DNA of 64,000 nucleotides from Dugong dugon (GCA_030035585.1 CM057471.1:97031819-97095818), one strand, 5' to 3'. Positions 45,317 to 58,653 are shown, numbered from the stretch's first letter. Translations and numbers: made by a program. Notes: generated by a model from the sequence alone, not told the origin.

Positions 45317-46887
45317 AAAGGTGGGCAAAGGACATGAACAGACACTTCACCAGAGAATACATTCAAGTGACCAACAAATACATGAAGAGATACTTGTGAT
45401 CACTGGCCATTAGAGAGATGCAAATCGAAACTGCAATGAGATGTCTCACCCCCCGCAAAAAGATCAATGATCAGAGAGGCAGGGCCAAGATGGCAAAGTA
45501 GTCAGATGCTTCCGGTGGACCCTCTTACAACAAAGACCCAAAAAAACAACTGAATTGATTATATATGGCAATCTGGGAGCCCTGAACATCAAAGGAAGAG
45601 TTGAGGAACTGGACTGAGCAGCGGAAGGGGGAGAGACAGTTTGGAAGCAGCAAGGAGTTGCCTGACCTGAACTGGCAAGAGCCTGAGCCCTTCAGGCCTG
45701 AGCAGCTTGGGGGTAAGCAGTGAGGCAGGCAAGTGGCAGTCCTCGGGAGGCACATTTTCCACACCGGGAGAGACCCAGCACAAGAGACTCTACACAGCTA
45801 CCCAGAACCAGTGAGAAGCAGCCCTGGATCGGTGAAAGATAAGTAATTGCATATGGGCTACCACACAGATCAAAAACATCCCACTTAGGGAAAAACCTCT
45901 CTCCCATTTACCTCCCTGCTCCCTGCTCTGCACTGGGTCCCAATGCTTCAACAATTGCCGAGCACCCTGGGCTGGAAGTAGGATCCATCACACACCCAGA
46001 GCCATTCTCCCTGCCTTGGAGAGTGAACAAATTAACAGAGGAAAAAATAAACCCCCCAAGCTGCTAAGCCAGGAACCCAGGGTAGCCACAGCTCCTTTAC
46101 CTAGGCACACGCATAAGGTATCCAAAGACTTTGAGTGTCTATCCCCCTGCATAGACTTGTGTGGGCCCATCTCAACAGCACAGGCCCTCATTACCACAGT
46201 ACAACAGGGTATATACCTGAAGTCTAACTTCAACTGTTTCCGCTGTGAAGTGGCAGGTTCTTGACATTTGACACTCCTCTGCCCATTAAGCAGGGTCTTC
46301 ACCTACCCACATCAAGGGCCTAAGGACTAGTGGCTCCACCCACACCACCTAGCCACCTGCGATAGGGGCCCATAAATAAGAGATGGCCCACAGTCCTTAC
46401 ACCCAACAGCATTAGGTGCTCATAGTCCAGCTGCAAACCCCACCCACCTAGACGCTCTAGAGAAAAGGGACACAGCCTTCCTCCTGGACACTCAGGGGTG
46501 GCTGTCAACCCCCTGCTTTGATCAGACTGTGTCTCCCTGCTGCAGACAGATGGCTGTGCCTACACCAATCATCCATCCCTGTCTAGGACTGTGAGACCCT
46601 ACACCACACACTTGGTGGCTATCTACCTGGCCACCTCCTGAGCTGAATCCATACAGGAGGAGTGGGCAGACTCCTGAACTCACATAGATAGTAACAGATC
46701 TAACAACCTGGTGACAGGACACTAGAGCTTCAAAGGTGCCAATAATCAAACTAGCTCATAGGAGCGGCCTATTTGGGCATACCAAAACGAAACAAGAAGC
46801 TAGGATATAGTAAGCAAACATAAAATAAATAACTTATTGATGGCTCGGAGACAATAGTCAATATCAAATCACATAAAGAGGCAATCC

Positions 46888-47858
46888 ATGATGGCTTCAG
46901 CAAGCTCCCAAAATAAAGAACCTAGAAATTTTCCAGAGGAGGAAAATTTCTTGGAATTACCAGAGGCAGAATACAAAAGATTAATATACAGAACTCTGCA
47001 AGAAATTAGGAAGGAAATTAAGCAAAACGCAGAAAACGCAACAGTGGAAATTAAAAGATTAGAGAAGAGCATAATGACAAATTTAACAGGCTGCAAAAAT
47101 CCATGGAGAGACAGCAATCAGAAATCCAGAATATTAACAATAAAATTTCAGAATTAGACAACTCAACAGAAAGTCAAAGAAGCAGAACGGAGGTAACAGA
47201 AGTCAGAATTAGTGAGACTAAAGATAAAGCACTTGACACAAACTTATTTGAGGAAAAATCAGATAAAAGGATTAAAGGATTCAAACAAATGAAGAAACCC
47301 TAAGAATTATGTGGGATTCTATCAAGAGGAATAACCTACGAGTGATTGGGAGTACCAGAACAGGGGCTATGACAGAAAATACAGAGAGAATTGTTGAAGA
47401 TTTGTTGGCAGAAAACTTCCCTTATATTGTGAAAGAGGAGAAGATATCTATCCAAGATGCTCATCAAACTCCACAAAAGTTAGATCCCAGAAGAAAGTCA
47501 CCAAGACTACTATAACCAAACTTGCCAAAACCAAAGATAAAGAGAGAATTTTAAGAGTGGTTAGGGATGAACAAAAAGTCATCTACAAAGAAGAGTCAAT
47601 AAGAATAAGCTCGGACTACTCAGCGGAAACCATGCAGGCGAGAAGGCACTGGGATGACATAGAATCTAAAAAGCCTTGTATAAAGCCTTGAAGGAAAAAA
47701 ACTGCCAGCCAAGAACTATATATCCAGCAAAACTGTTTCTCAAACATGATGGCAAAATTAGGGCATTTCCAGATAAACAGAAGTCTAGGGAATTTGTAAA
47801 AACCAAACCAAAATTACAAGAAATACTAAAGGGAGTCCTCCAGTTAGAAAATCAGTAA
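46888..47858 (+). pseudogene. L1 ORF1 (ORF1p-like), broken
   Basis: ORF1p is the RNA-binding chaperone of L1. The start ATG at 46888 opens MASASSQNKEPRNFPEEENF. A coiled-coil-like stretch follows (RLEKSIMTNL and, in another frame, ISELDNSTESQ). The middle RRM-like part reads NNLRVIG and IVEDLLAENFP at 47320-47430. The C-terminal domain reads DYSAETMQARRHWDD near 47615-47665 and QPRTIYPAKLFLKHDGKIRA at 47705-47765, ending ENQ. The frame changes at least three times (near 47110, 47305 and 47515-47670) and stops occur, so no full protein is made. Length (about 970 bp) is normal for a mammalian ORF1. Confidence 0.85.
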
Positions 47859-48282
47859 CATCAGATAACAACCCAAGAACAGAACATAGGACAGAGCAAC
47901 CAGGTATCAACCCAAATAGGGAAGTCACAAAAGTAAATCAAAACTAAAACACTGAAAATAGGGAAACCGATGTCAATATGTAAAAGACGACAACATTAAA
48001 ACAAAAAAGGACTTAATAAATGTAGACACAGATTTTTCATTTGGAGAGGAAGTCAAGGCAATATAAAGAAATAAAACGCTGGTATAAACTTAGAAAAATA
48101 CGGGTAAATACTAAGGTAACCACAAAAGAAACTAACAATCCTACAAGTCAAAATAGAAAAATATAAAGACTCAGCAAACACAAAATCAACAATGATAAGA
48201 AAATACATAAAGAAAACCAACTCAGCACAGAAAATTAAGTGGAAAAATAAACTGTGACCACCACACAAAAAAAGACATCAAA

Positions 48283-51200
48283 ATGACAGCACTAAACTCA
48301 CATCTATCAATAATTACGTTGAATGTAAATCGACTGAATGCACCAATAAAGCGACAGTGGCAGACTGGATAAAAAAAACATGGTCTATATGCTACCTACA
48401 AGAGACACACCTGAGACTTAAAGACACAAACAAACTAAAACTCAAAGGATGGAAAAAAACATATCAAGCAAACAACACTCAAAACAGAGCAGGAGTAGCG
48501 ATATTAATCTCTGACAAAATAGACTTTAAAGTAAAATCCACCACAAAGGATAAGGAAGGACACTACATAATGATTAAAGGGTCAGTTCACCAGAAGGACA
48601 TAACTATAATAAATATTTATGTACCCAACGACAGGGCTACAAAATAGATAAACTCTAACATCACTGAAAAGAGAAACAGACAGCTCCACAATAGTAGTAG
48701 GAGACTTCAACACACCACTTTCGGTGAAGGACAGAATATCCAGAAAAAAGCTCAACAAAGACACAGAAGAGCTAAATGCTACAATCAACCAACTTGATCT
48801 CATAGACATATACCGAACACTCCATCTGACAGCAGCCAAGTATAATTTCTTTTCCAATGCACATGGAACATTCTCCAGGATAGACCACATATTAGGCCAT
48901 AAAGCAAGCTTTAACAAAATCCAAAGAATTGAAAAATTACAAAGCATCTTTTCTGACTATAAAGTCATAAAAGTAGAAATCAACAACAGAAAAAGGAAAA
49001 AAAATCAAACACATGGAAACTGAACAACACCTTGCTCAAAAACTACTTGGTTATAGAAGAAATTAAGGATGGAATAAAGAAATTCATAGACTCAAACGAG
49101 AATGAAAACATATCCTACCAGAACCTTTGGGACACAGCAAAAGCAGTGCTCAGAGGTCAGTTTACAGCAATAAATTCACACATCCAAAAAGAAGAAAGGG
49201 CCAAAATTAAAACATTAACCCTACAACTGGAACAAGCAGAAAAAGAGCAGCAAAAGAAGCCCTCAGGTGCCAGAAGAAAGGAAATGATTAAGAATTAGAG
49301 CAGAATTAAATGAAATAGAGAATAGAAAAACAACTGAAAGAGTTAACAAGACTAAAAGCTGGTTCGTTGAAAAGATTAAGACAATCGATAAACCACTGGC
49401 CAAACTGACAAAAGAAAAACAGGAGAGGAAGCAAATAACCCCTATAAGAAATGAGATGGGTGATATCACAACAGACCCAACTGAAATTAAAAGAATCATA
49501 ACAGAATACTATGAAAAACTATAACAAATTTGAAAACCTAGAAGAAATGGACAAATTTCTAGAAACTCACTACCTACCTAAACTAACACAAACAGAGGTA
49601 GAACAACTAAATAAACCCATAACAAAAGAAAAGATTGAAAAGGTAATTAAAAAACTCCCAATGAAAAAAAGCCCTGGCCTGGATGGCTTCACTGGAGAAT
49701 TCTACCTAACTTTCAGAGAAGAGTTAATACCACTATTTCTAAAGCTATTTCAGAGCATAGAAAAGGATGGAATACTCCCAAACTCATTTTATGAAGCCAG
49801 CATAACCCTGATACCAAAACCAGGTAAAGATACCACAAAAAAAGAAAATTACAGACCAATATCCCTCTTGAACATTGACACAAAAATCCTCTACAAAATT
49901 CTAGCCAACAGAATGCAGCGTCAAAACAAAAAAAAATTCATCATGATCAAGGGGGATTTATACCAGGTATGCAGGGATGGTTCAACATCAGAAAAATAAT
50001 CAATGTAATCCATCACATAAATAAGACAAAAGACAAGAACCACATGGTCTTATCAACTGATGTAGAAAAGGCATTTGACAAAATCCAACACACATTCATG
50101 AAAAAAACTCAACAAAATAGAAATAGAAGGGAAATTCCTCAATATAATTAAGGGCATTTATACAAAGCCAACAGCCAACATCATCCTAAATGGAGAGACT
50201 TTGAAAGCATCCCCCTTGAGAACAGGAACCAGACAAGGATGCCCTTTATCACCACTCCTATTCAACATTGTGCTGGAGGTCCTAGCCAGAGCAATTAGGC
50301 TAGAAAAAGAAATAAAGGGCATCAAAATTGGTAGAGAAGAAGTCGAAGTATCTCTATTTGCAGATGATATGATCTGATACACAGAAAACCCCAAAGAATC
50401 CACAAGAAAACTATTGGAACTAATAGAGGATTTCAGCAAACTTTCAGAATACAAGATAAACATACAAAAATCAGTTAGATTCCTTTACACCAACAAAGAG
50501 AACCTCAAAGAGGAAATCACCAAATGAATACCATTTACAATTACCACCAAGAAGATAAAATACTTAGGAATAAATCTAACCAGAGACGTAAAAGATCTAT
50601 ACAATGAAAACTACAAGACACTACTGCAAGAAACCAAAAGAGACCTGCATAAGGGGAAAAACATACCTTGCTCATGGATAGGTAGACTCAACATTGTGAA
50701 AATGTCCATTCTACCCAAAGCAATCTACAGATACAATGCAATCCCGATCCCAATCCCACCAGCGTTTTTTAATGAGATGGAGAAACAAATCACCAACTTC
50801 ATATGGAAAAGGAAGAGGCCCCCAAAAAGTAAAATATTACCCAAGAAGAAGAACAGAGTGGGAGGCCTCACACTACCTGATTTTAGAACCTATTATACCA
50901 CCACGGTAGTCAAAACAGCCTGGTACTGGTACAACAACAGATACATAGACCAACAGAACAGAGCTGAGAATCCAGACATAAATTCATCCACCTATGAGCA
51001 GCTGACATTTGACAAAAGCCCAAAGTCCGCTAACTGGGGAAAAGACAGTGTCTTTAACAAATGATGTTGGCATAACTGGATATCTATCTGCAAAAAACTG
51101 AAACAAGACCGATACTTCACACCATGCACAAAAACTAACTCAAAATGGACCAAAGACTTAAATATAAAATCAAAAACGTAAAGATAATGGAAGAAAAAAT

Positions 51201-52079
51201 AGGGACAACGCTAGGAGTCCTAATACTTGGCATAAATACTACATGAACCATAAGTAACACTGCACAAGTACCAGAAGAGAGACTAGATAACTGGGAGCTC
51301 CTAAAAATCAAACACTTATGCTCATCAAAAGACTTCACCAAAAGAGTAAAAGACAACCTACACACTGGGAAAAAATTTTGGCTACAACAAATCCGATCAG
51401 CGTCTGATCTCTAAAATCTGCAAGATACTGCAAAACCTCAACAACAAAGACAAATAGCCCAGTTAAAAAATGGGCAAAGGATATGAACAAGCACTAAGCC
51501 AAAGAAGATATTCAGGCGGCTAACAGACACATGAAGAAATGCTCACGATCACTAGCCATTAGAGAAATGCCAATCAAAACTACAATGAGGTATCATCTCA
51601 CCCCAATGAGGCTAGCATCAACCCCAAAAGCACAAAATAATAAATGCTGGAGAGGTTGTGGAGAGACTGGAATACTTATACACTCTTGGTGGGAATGTAA
51701 AATGGTACAACCACTTTGGAAATCGATTTGGTGCTTCCTTAAAAAGCTAGAAATAGAAGTACCATACGATCCAGCTATCCTGCTCCTTGGAATATATCCT
51801 AGAGAAATAAGAGCCATCACACAAATAGATATATGCACACCCATGTTCACTGCAGCACTGTTCACAATAGCAAAAAGATGGAAACAACCTAGGTGACCAT
51901 CAACGGACGAATGGATAAACAAATTATGGTATATCCACACAATGGAATACTACAGAACGATAAAGAACAATGATGAGGCTGTGAAATATCTTATAAAATG
52001 GAAGAAGCTAGAAGTCATTATGTTGAGTGAATTTAGTCAGTCACAGAAGGACAAATATTGTATAAGACCACTATTATAA
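48283..52079 (+). pseudogene. L1 ORF2 (endonuclease/reverse transcriptase), broken
   Basis: ORF2p nicks target DNA and copies the L1 RNA. MTALNSHLSIITLNVNRLN at 48283 is the endonuclease start, followed by CYLQETHL (48390) and NIYVPND (48615). The reverse-transcriptase part includes [20 protein letters not shown] (49850-49910) and the catalytic FADDM box near 50352. [11 protein letters not shown] and [18 protein letters not shown] lie at 50860-50960. The C-terminal knuckle [18 protein letters not shown] (C-x3-C-x7-H-x4-C) is intact at 51641-51694. The end IRPLL-stop is at 52079. The region is the normal length, but stops (for example right after FADDMI) and several frame changes make it inactive. 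Confidence 0.9.
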
Positions 52080-54519
52080 GAACTTAAGAAAAGGTTTAAA
52101 CACAGAAGAAAACATTCTTTGATGATTACAAGAGTGAGGAGGGAGGAAGAACTAGACAGTAGACAAGAATTATCTTAGGTGAAGGGAAGGACAGCACACA
52201 CTACAAGGGAAGTCAGCACAACTGGACTAAACTAAAGCTAAGAAGTTTCCTGAATACAATCAAACACTTTGAGGGACAGAGTAGCAGGGGTGGGGGTCTG
52301 GGGACCATGCTTTCAGAGGATATCTAGGTCAATTGGTATAACAAAGCTTATTGAAAATGTTCTGCATCCTACTTCGGTGAGTGGTGTCTGGGGTCTTAAA
52401 AGCTTGCAAGCGGCCATCTAAGATGCATCAGTTGCTCCCAACCACCTGGAGTAAAGGAGAATGAAGAACACCAAAGACATAAGGAAAGAATTAGCTCAAG
52501 AGACAGAAATGGCCACAGAAACCAGAGACTTCATCAGCCTGAGACCAGAAGAACTAGATGGTGCCCAGCTACCACCAATGACCACCCTGACAGGCAACAC
52601 AAGAGAGTCCCGGATGGAGCAGGAGAAAGGTAGGGTGCAGAACTCAAATTCTAGTAAGAAGACCAGATTTAATGGTCTGACTGAGAGTGGAGGAACCCCA
52701 GAAAGCATGGCCCCTGGATTCTCTATCAGCCCAGAACTAAAACAATTTCCGAAGCCAATTCTTCAGACAGGGATTGGAGTGGACGATGGGACATAGAGTG
52801 ATACTTGTGAGGATTATGCCTCTTAGCTCAAGTAGGTACAATAGACTACATGGGCAGTTTCTGTCCAGAGGTGAGATGGTAAGGCAGAGAGGCTTAGGAG
52901 TTGGTTGAATGGACATGGAGAATCAGCGGTGGAAAGGAGGAGTGTGCTATCACAGTATGGGGAGAACAATTAGGGTCACATAACAATGTATGTATAAATT
53001 TTTGTATGGGAAAAAGTTTTTAAAATGTCAGTGATCAAAAAAACAGAAAACAACAAACGCTGCTGAGGGTGTGCGGAGACTGGAACTCTCATATACTGCT
53101 GGTGGGATTCTAAAATGGTATAATCATTGTGGAAAACAGTACGGCACTTTCTTAAAAAGTTAGACATAGAGATACCTTATGATCCAGCAACCTCACTACT
53201 AGGTATATATCCTAGAGAAATAAGAGTGGTAACACAAAATAGATGTATGTATATCCATGTTCACTGGGGCATTATTCACAATAGCAAAAAGATGGAAACA
53301 CCCTAAGTGCCCATCAATGGATGTACGTATAAACAAACTAGGGTACATACACAGAATGGAATACTATGCAACGTTAAGGAATAACAATGAATCTGAGAAA
53401 CATCTCACAGCATGGATGAATCTGGAGGACATTATGCTGAGGAAAATAAGTCAATCACAAAAGGGCAAATATTGTATGAGACTACTATTATAAAAAGTCA
53501 AGAAAAGGTTTACACACAGAAAGAAACATTCTTTGATGGTTACCAGGGATGGGAGAGGGAGGGAGGAAAAATCACTAACTAGGTAGTAGACACATATTAA
53601 CTTGGGTGAAGGGAAAAGCAATACACAATAAGCAGATGTCAGCACAACATGACCAAGGCAAAGGAAGACACCGGGAAGAACTCAAGAATAAAAGAAAACA
53701 ACAGTAAATACTATTACATACACAGTCCTGTAATAACAGTGATAACACATAATAATTTACAAGTGGATACATAAGTAGATATGTAAGCTGAACAGGTGTG
53801 GGATGGCATATGGGAGTACAGCCATGAGCGTATACAGGTTTGGCAGAGGACGTTTATACGTATTTATTTGTATGTGCTGCAAATATATCCATGCATATAG
53901 TAGAGTACACAGGGCACAAAGTTATAAAAACTTCTTAGCCACACTACCAACTGCTCTGATTGAGATCACAATAGAAGGTTCTGGACAGAGTGGGAGAAAA
54001 ATGTGGAACAAAATTCAAATTCATAAAAAAGACCAGACTTACTGGCCTGATAGAGACCGTGGAACCCCTGAAACTATGGCCCTTAGATACCCTTCAAACC
54101 TGGAACAGAACCCACTGCCAGCAATCACCTTTTAGGCAAACAACAAATAGGCCTATAAGGTAAACAATAACACCATAAGGAACGTGCTCCTCAGAACAAT
54201 CAACCACAGGAGACCAAAAGAGCAGCATTTGCCCAAAAACAAAGTTCAGAAGGCAGAAAGGAGCAGGAAAGATGGGCAAATGGAAACAGGAAACCCAGGG
54301 AGGAAGGGGGTAGAGTGCTGTCACACTGAGGGGATTGCAACTAATGTCATGAAACAAAATATGTATAAATTGTTGAACAGGAAACTAATCTGCTCTGTAA
54401 ACTTTCACTCAAACCACAATAAAATGTTTTAAAAAAAAAACTGTGATAATATGTCCAAGAAAACAGATGGCAAGATTAAGAATTTCACCATCTACTTTCT
54501 ATTTAAAAAGAAAAGAATT

Positions 54520-56317
54520 AAAAATGGGCGAAGGAAATGAACAGACACTTCACCAAAGAAGACATTCAAATGGCCAACAGACACATGAGGAAATGCTCGC
54601 GTTCACTAGCCATTAGAGAAATGCAAATTAAAACCACAGTGAGATACCATCTCACCCCGGCATTACTGGCACGAATCAAAAATACTGGAAATAACAAATG
54701 TTGGAGGGGCTGCGGGGAGATGGGAACTCTTATACACTGCTGGTGGGAATGCAAAATGATACAACCATTTTGGAAAATGATATGGCGTTTCCTCAGAAAG
54801 CTAGAAATAGACATACCATTCGATCCAGCAATCCCACTCCTAGGAATATATCCTAGAGAAATAAAAGTCATCACTCGAATAGACATATGCACACCTATGT
54901 TCATGGCAGCATTGTTCACAATAGCAAAACGATGGAAACAACGTAGGTGCCCATCAACAGATGAATGGATAAACAAACTATGCTACATACACAATGGAGT
55001 ACTATGCAATGAGAAAGAACAACGATGAATCTGTGAAGCACCTCATAACATGGATGAAACTGGAGGACATTATGCTGAGTGAAATAAGTCAATCACAAAA
55101 GGACAAATATTGTATGAGACCTCTATTGTAAAAACCCATGAAAAAATTCACATGCAAAATGTAACAATCCTTGTTGGTTACCAGGGATGGGGGGGGGGGG
55201 AATACTAAATAGGCAATAGATAAGTGGTACTTTGGGTGAGAGGTGAGACAGTACACAGTACAAGGGAAACTAACACAACCTGCACTAGGAAAGGTCATGG
55301 AGGCCCTATGGACACATCCAAACTCCCCGAGGGACTGAGTTGTTGGATGGAGGGCTCTGGGGACCATGGTCTCGGGGAACATCTAGCTCAGTTGGCATGA
55401 CACAGCTTATAAAGATAATGCTCTACATTCTACCTTGGTGAGTAGTGTCTGGGGTCTTAAAAGCCTGTGAGTGGCCATTAAAGATACTACACTGGTCTCA
55501 TCCCTTCAGGAGCAAGGGAGAATGAAGAGAACAGGATACAACGAAAAGATTAGTCCAAAGGACTAATTGTCCACAGCTACCAAGGCCTCCACCGGACTGA
55601 GTCCAGTACAGCTAGATGGTGCCCGGCTACCACCACTGACTGCTCTGACCAGGATCACAACAGAGGGTTCTGGACAGAGCTGGAGAAGGATATACAGCAT
55701 AATTTTAACTCCCCCCAAAAAAAAAAAAAAAAAAAGACCAGATTTACTGGCCTAAAGGATACTAGAGAAACCTCAAGAGTGTGGCCCCCAGACACCCTTT
55801 CAGCTCAGAGGTGAAGTTACCTTCGAGGTTCGATGTTCAGCCTGGGAGTAGACAGCCCAGTAAAACTAAATGAGACTAAAGAGGTACAGGAGTCCGGTGA
55901 CGAGGGCCAGAAGGCAGAGGGGGAATAGGAAGCTGATGATAAGGAACACAAGTTGAGTAAGGATACTGTTGATGTGTTGTGAGATTGTTGACCACTGTTA
56001 TAGGGCAACATTTGTAGTAACTGTTAAATGGGAGACTATTTTGTCCTGTAAGCCTTCATCTTGGGCGAGAATGGCAGCACAATTGGAAGAGCATAGTCAA
56101 CGTCACTTAAATGTGTAAGTAAAAAGTTTTGAAATGGTGTATCTTTGGCTATGTGTATTTTCACCAAAAAAAAAAAAAAGCTGAGAATTCAGAGGGTTAA
56201 AATGTTGTGCGGTTGTTAACCAAAGTCATAAAACAGCATGCGTACTACTGTTACATGAGAAACTGTTTGTTCTGTAAGCCTTCACCTGAAGTACAATAAA
56301 ATATTTAATTTAAAAAA
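54520..56317 (+). mobile_element. L1, 5'-truncated: ORF2 end and type B 3' UTR
   Basis: 54537-55028 is open for 163 codons and covers the ORF2 C-terminus, including [20 protein letters not shown] and the knuckle [18 protein letters not shown]. The 3' UTR is type B with a first terminal module (55965-56060), an internal unit ending in an A run (56066-56180) and a second module (56190-56310). 'aaaaagaattaaa' recurs at both ends as a target duplication in the old L1. A 12-base G run lies near 55190. Confidence 0.85.
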
Positions 56318-56999
56318 AAAAAAGAATTAAATGAAAAACTTAATCAGAAAATATATAACTGAAATTAAGAACTCGATAGGTTTAACACAAAATCTTTTAC
56401 ATAGAGCTGAAAAGAGAATTAGTGAAACAAAATAGGCGAGTGAAAAATTTCCAGATTGAAGCAAACAGCACAAAAGGATAGGAGATTAAAAAAAAAAAAA
56501 AAGACTAAACATCCATGTAAATTAAAACTGCAGAAAAGAATGTGGCAGAAGCAACATTTGAAGAGCTAATGGTTGAGAATTTCTCAAAAGCAATGAAAGA
56601 CTCAAGGCACAGAATTAGGGAGCACTACAAATCCTAAATACAGCAGGATAAATACAAAGAAAACCACACCTAGGCTCTCACAGTTAAATTGCTAAAAATC
56701 AGAGACCAAAAGAAAATCAAAAAGCATCCAGACACATTACCTTCTAAAAGAACAAAAATAAGACGATTAGGTGGTTTCTCAACAAAAAACAATGGAAGCC
56801 AAAAATTCAATGCACTGACATCTTTAAAGTGCCGTAAGGAAAAAAGTACAGCACTAGAATTCTATACTGAAAAAAAGTTTGCAAAAGTGAAGCTGAAATA
56901 AGAATATTTCCAAATAAACAAAAACTGAAATAATTTATGGCCAGTATACATGCACTAAAACAAAAATGAAAAGTAGTTCTTAATTTTAAAGTTTCAAAT

Positions 57000-57985
57000 A
57001 GATACTTATGCGAAAAGAATAACCTCACTCTTCCAAGAGGCTACCAAGAATATAATATATAAATATCTATAAATATATAAGGCCATCAAATTCCTTGCAT
57101 ATAACTAAGTCTTAGAGACTAGCAATTACTGACTTGATACTTATATGGATCTCAATTACAGGATTCATTTACTTCTCTTATGACAAGCCTCAAAGCCTTC
57201 TATAATCAAATCTGGGCTGCGATCCTGAAGTGCTCACATTAGTCCCATCATTTCTGGATGATTTCGATTTCCCTTTAATTTGTGGGGACAATAGCATGTC
57301 ATCTACTTAGCAAAAATACAAATGGTTCATTCTTAGTTATGAGCAGCTATGATTTCCAGTGGACTAGACGTCATGATATGCTCTTCAATTACATGGCAAG
57401 ACATATGCTCTTCAATTACATGGCAATTCACAGATGTGAGCATTTTCTATGTAGTAGCAATAGATGACTCACACAAAGGCAAACTCGACTCAAGCATCAC
57501 AGTCGTTAAAACAGAAGATAACTTTTTAAAGATTAGCTTGATTAAATGGTAAAGTGTACATTAAAAATAAAACATTGATACAGCAAATTTTACTATTTAC
57601 TATATAAGCAGAGATTAGATATTGCTATTAACATTTGGTCACAACTCGATCTATATTAACGTAGTTACTTCAGAAGAAAAAGTGTCTACAATTTTATAGC
57701 TTCACATAAAGAAATTATAAAAAGAAAAGGTTAATATTTCATTCTACTGTTAATGGTCTGTAGCAATCAATACTTTCATACTACTTTACCAGTTAACTTC
57801 CACCCAGTCTCTGTTGTAATGCTGGGGGCAGGAATTGAGCCTTTAACAAGATATATTATGATGTTAACTGGTCCACAAACCAAAACTCACTCCCTATACC
57901 TTGACAGGAATGTATTCTAACTTTATCAAAATACATCGAATTAGACTTTAAAAAAAATTATTAACACAAAATATAACTAAGCTAA
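57000..57985. other. AT-rich non-coding stretch
   Basis: No named repeat. A small tandem duplication lies at 57376-57426: a 24-base unit starting atatgctcttcaattacatg occurs twice with period 27. Confidence 0.5.
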
Positions 57986-57996
57986 GTATATATTAA

Positions 57997-58160
57997 GGAA
58001 ACCCTGGTGGCGTAGGGGTTAAGTGCTATGGCTGCTAAAGGTCCGCAGTTTGAATTCACCAGGCACTCCTTGGAAAGTCTATGGGGCAGTTCTACTCTGT
58101 CCTATAGGGTCACTATGAGTCGGAATAGACTCGACGGCAAGTTTGGTTTTGGTTTTTGGT
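57997..58160 (+). repeat. AfroSINE, short type, little decayed
   Basis: The head ggaaaccctggtggcgtagg and the tail GAGTCGGAATAGACTCGACG are close to consensus. The flanks aagtatatatt and aagtatatt are a target-site duplication. Confidence 0.9.
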
Positions 58161-58435
58161 TAAGTATATTTAAAAAAATTTTTTCCAGGTTAAGTCCAGT
58201 TTATTTTAATAGTGGTATTAGAAACAATTTCTTACTAAATTTTCTAATACCTATAATGTATGCAAAACTCTATACTGGAGCATTTCTTAATTAAGATATA
58301 TTACTTTTTAAATGTTTCCAAATACTGATAGAAATATGGGCACTAAATTTGAAGTAACATAAAAAAAAACAATTCTAGGAAAAAAACAGAACATTGTAAA
58401 AGAACAAGAATTAAGTTAGAACTATTATTATTATA

Positions 58436-58653
58436 GGAGTCCCTGGGTGATGCAAATGGTTAAGCACTCAAGTATTAACCAAAAGCTTGGTGGTTTGAAC
58501 TCACCCAGAGGCACCTCAAAAGAAATGCCTGGTGATCTACTTCTGAAAGTCACAGCCTTCAAAACCCTATGGAGAGCAGTCCTACTATGCAATACATGGG
58601 AAGGCCATGAGTCAGAATTGAACTCAACAGCAACTGGTTTGGGTTTTTTTTTT
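58436..58653 (+). repeat. AfroSINE, long type
   Basis: The head ggagtccctgggtgatgcaa, middle block 'tgcctggtgatctacttctg' and tail GAGTCAGAATTGAACTCAAC are present. 'tattattatt' on both sides is the likely target duplication. Confidence 0.9.

Larger units (their letters stand above)
45474..53026 (+). mobile_element. Structurally full-length L1 (about 7.55 kb)
   Basis: A 5' UTR (45474-46887) starts 'gagaggcagggccaagatgg', ORF1 follows at 46888-47858, a spacer, ORF2 at 48283-52079 and a 3' UTR to 53026. The 11-bp flanks atcaatgatca (45463-45473) and gtcagtgatca (53027-53037) are the target-site duplication in another L1. The 3' end (tttttgtatggg then A/T-rich) matches the young copy at 40721, so both belong to one late subfamily. 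Both ORFs have stops and frame changes, so this copy cannot move by itself. Confidence 0.9.
43635..54440 (+). mobile_element. L1 (5'-truncated): ORF2 half and 3' UTR, split by two L1s
   Basis: It starts inside ORF2 just before the reverse-transcriptase box ('ctatttgcagacgatatcat', FADDIILYIE). ORF2 runs to 44805, then 45317-45472, then 53028-53495 where the zinc-knuckle region and end lie, followed by its type A 3' UTR to 54440. The insertions at 44806 and 45474 each carry target-site duplications. 44224-44730 is open for 168 codons ([17 protein letters not shown]). Many stops; inactive. Confidence 0.8.
43040..56960 (+). mobile_element. Old L1 (L1M type), 5' part and ORF1, split by younger L1s
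   Basis: Three pieces read on in order. 43040-43634 is a 5' region with 'agaaacagacccagagatga' and 'ttaaaataactgtgat'. 54444-54520 picks up 'aactgtgataatatgtccaa'. 56318-56960 is ORF1, with 'gagctaatggttgagaattt', 'agcaggataaatacaaagaa' and 'gaatatttccaaataaacaa'. The repeated aactgtgat and aaaaagaattaaa at the breaks are target-site duplications of the inserted L1s. Heavily decayed. Confidence 0.75.

Noticed and set aside
54537-55028. 163-codon open frame as a gene
   Set aside because: It is the ORF2 C-terminus of a truncated L1.
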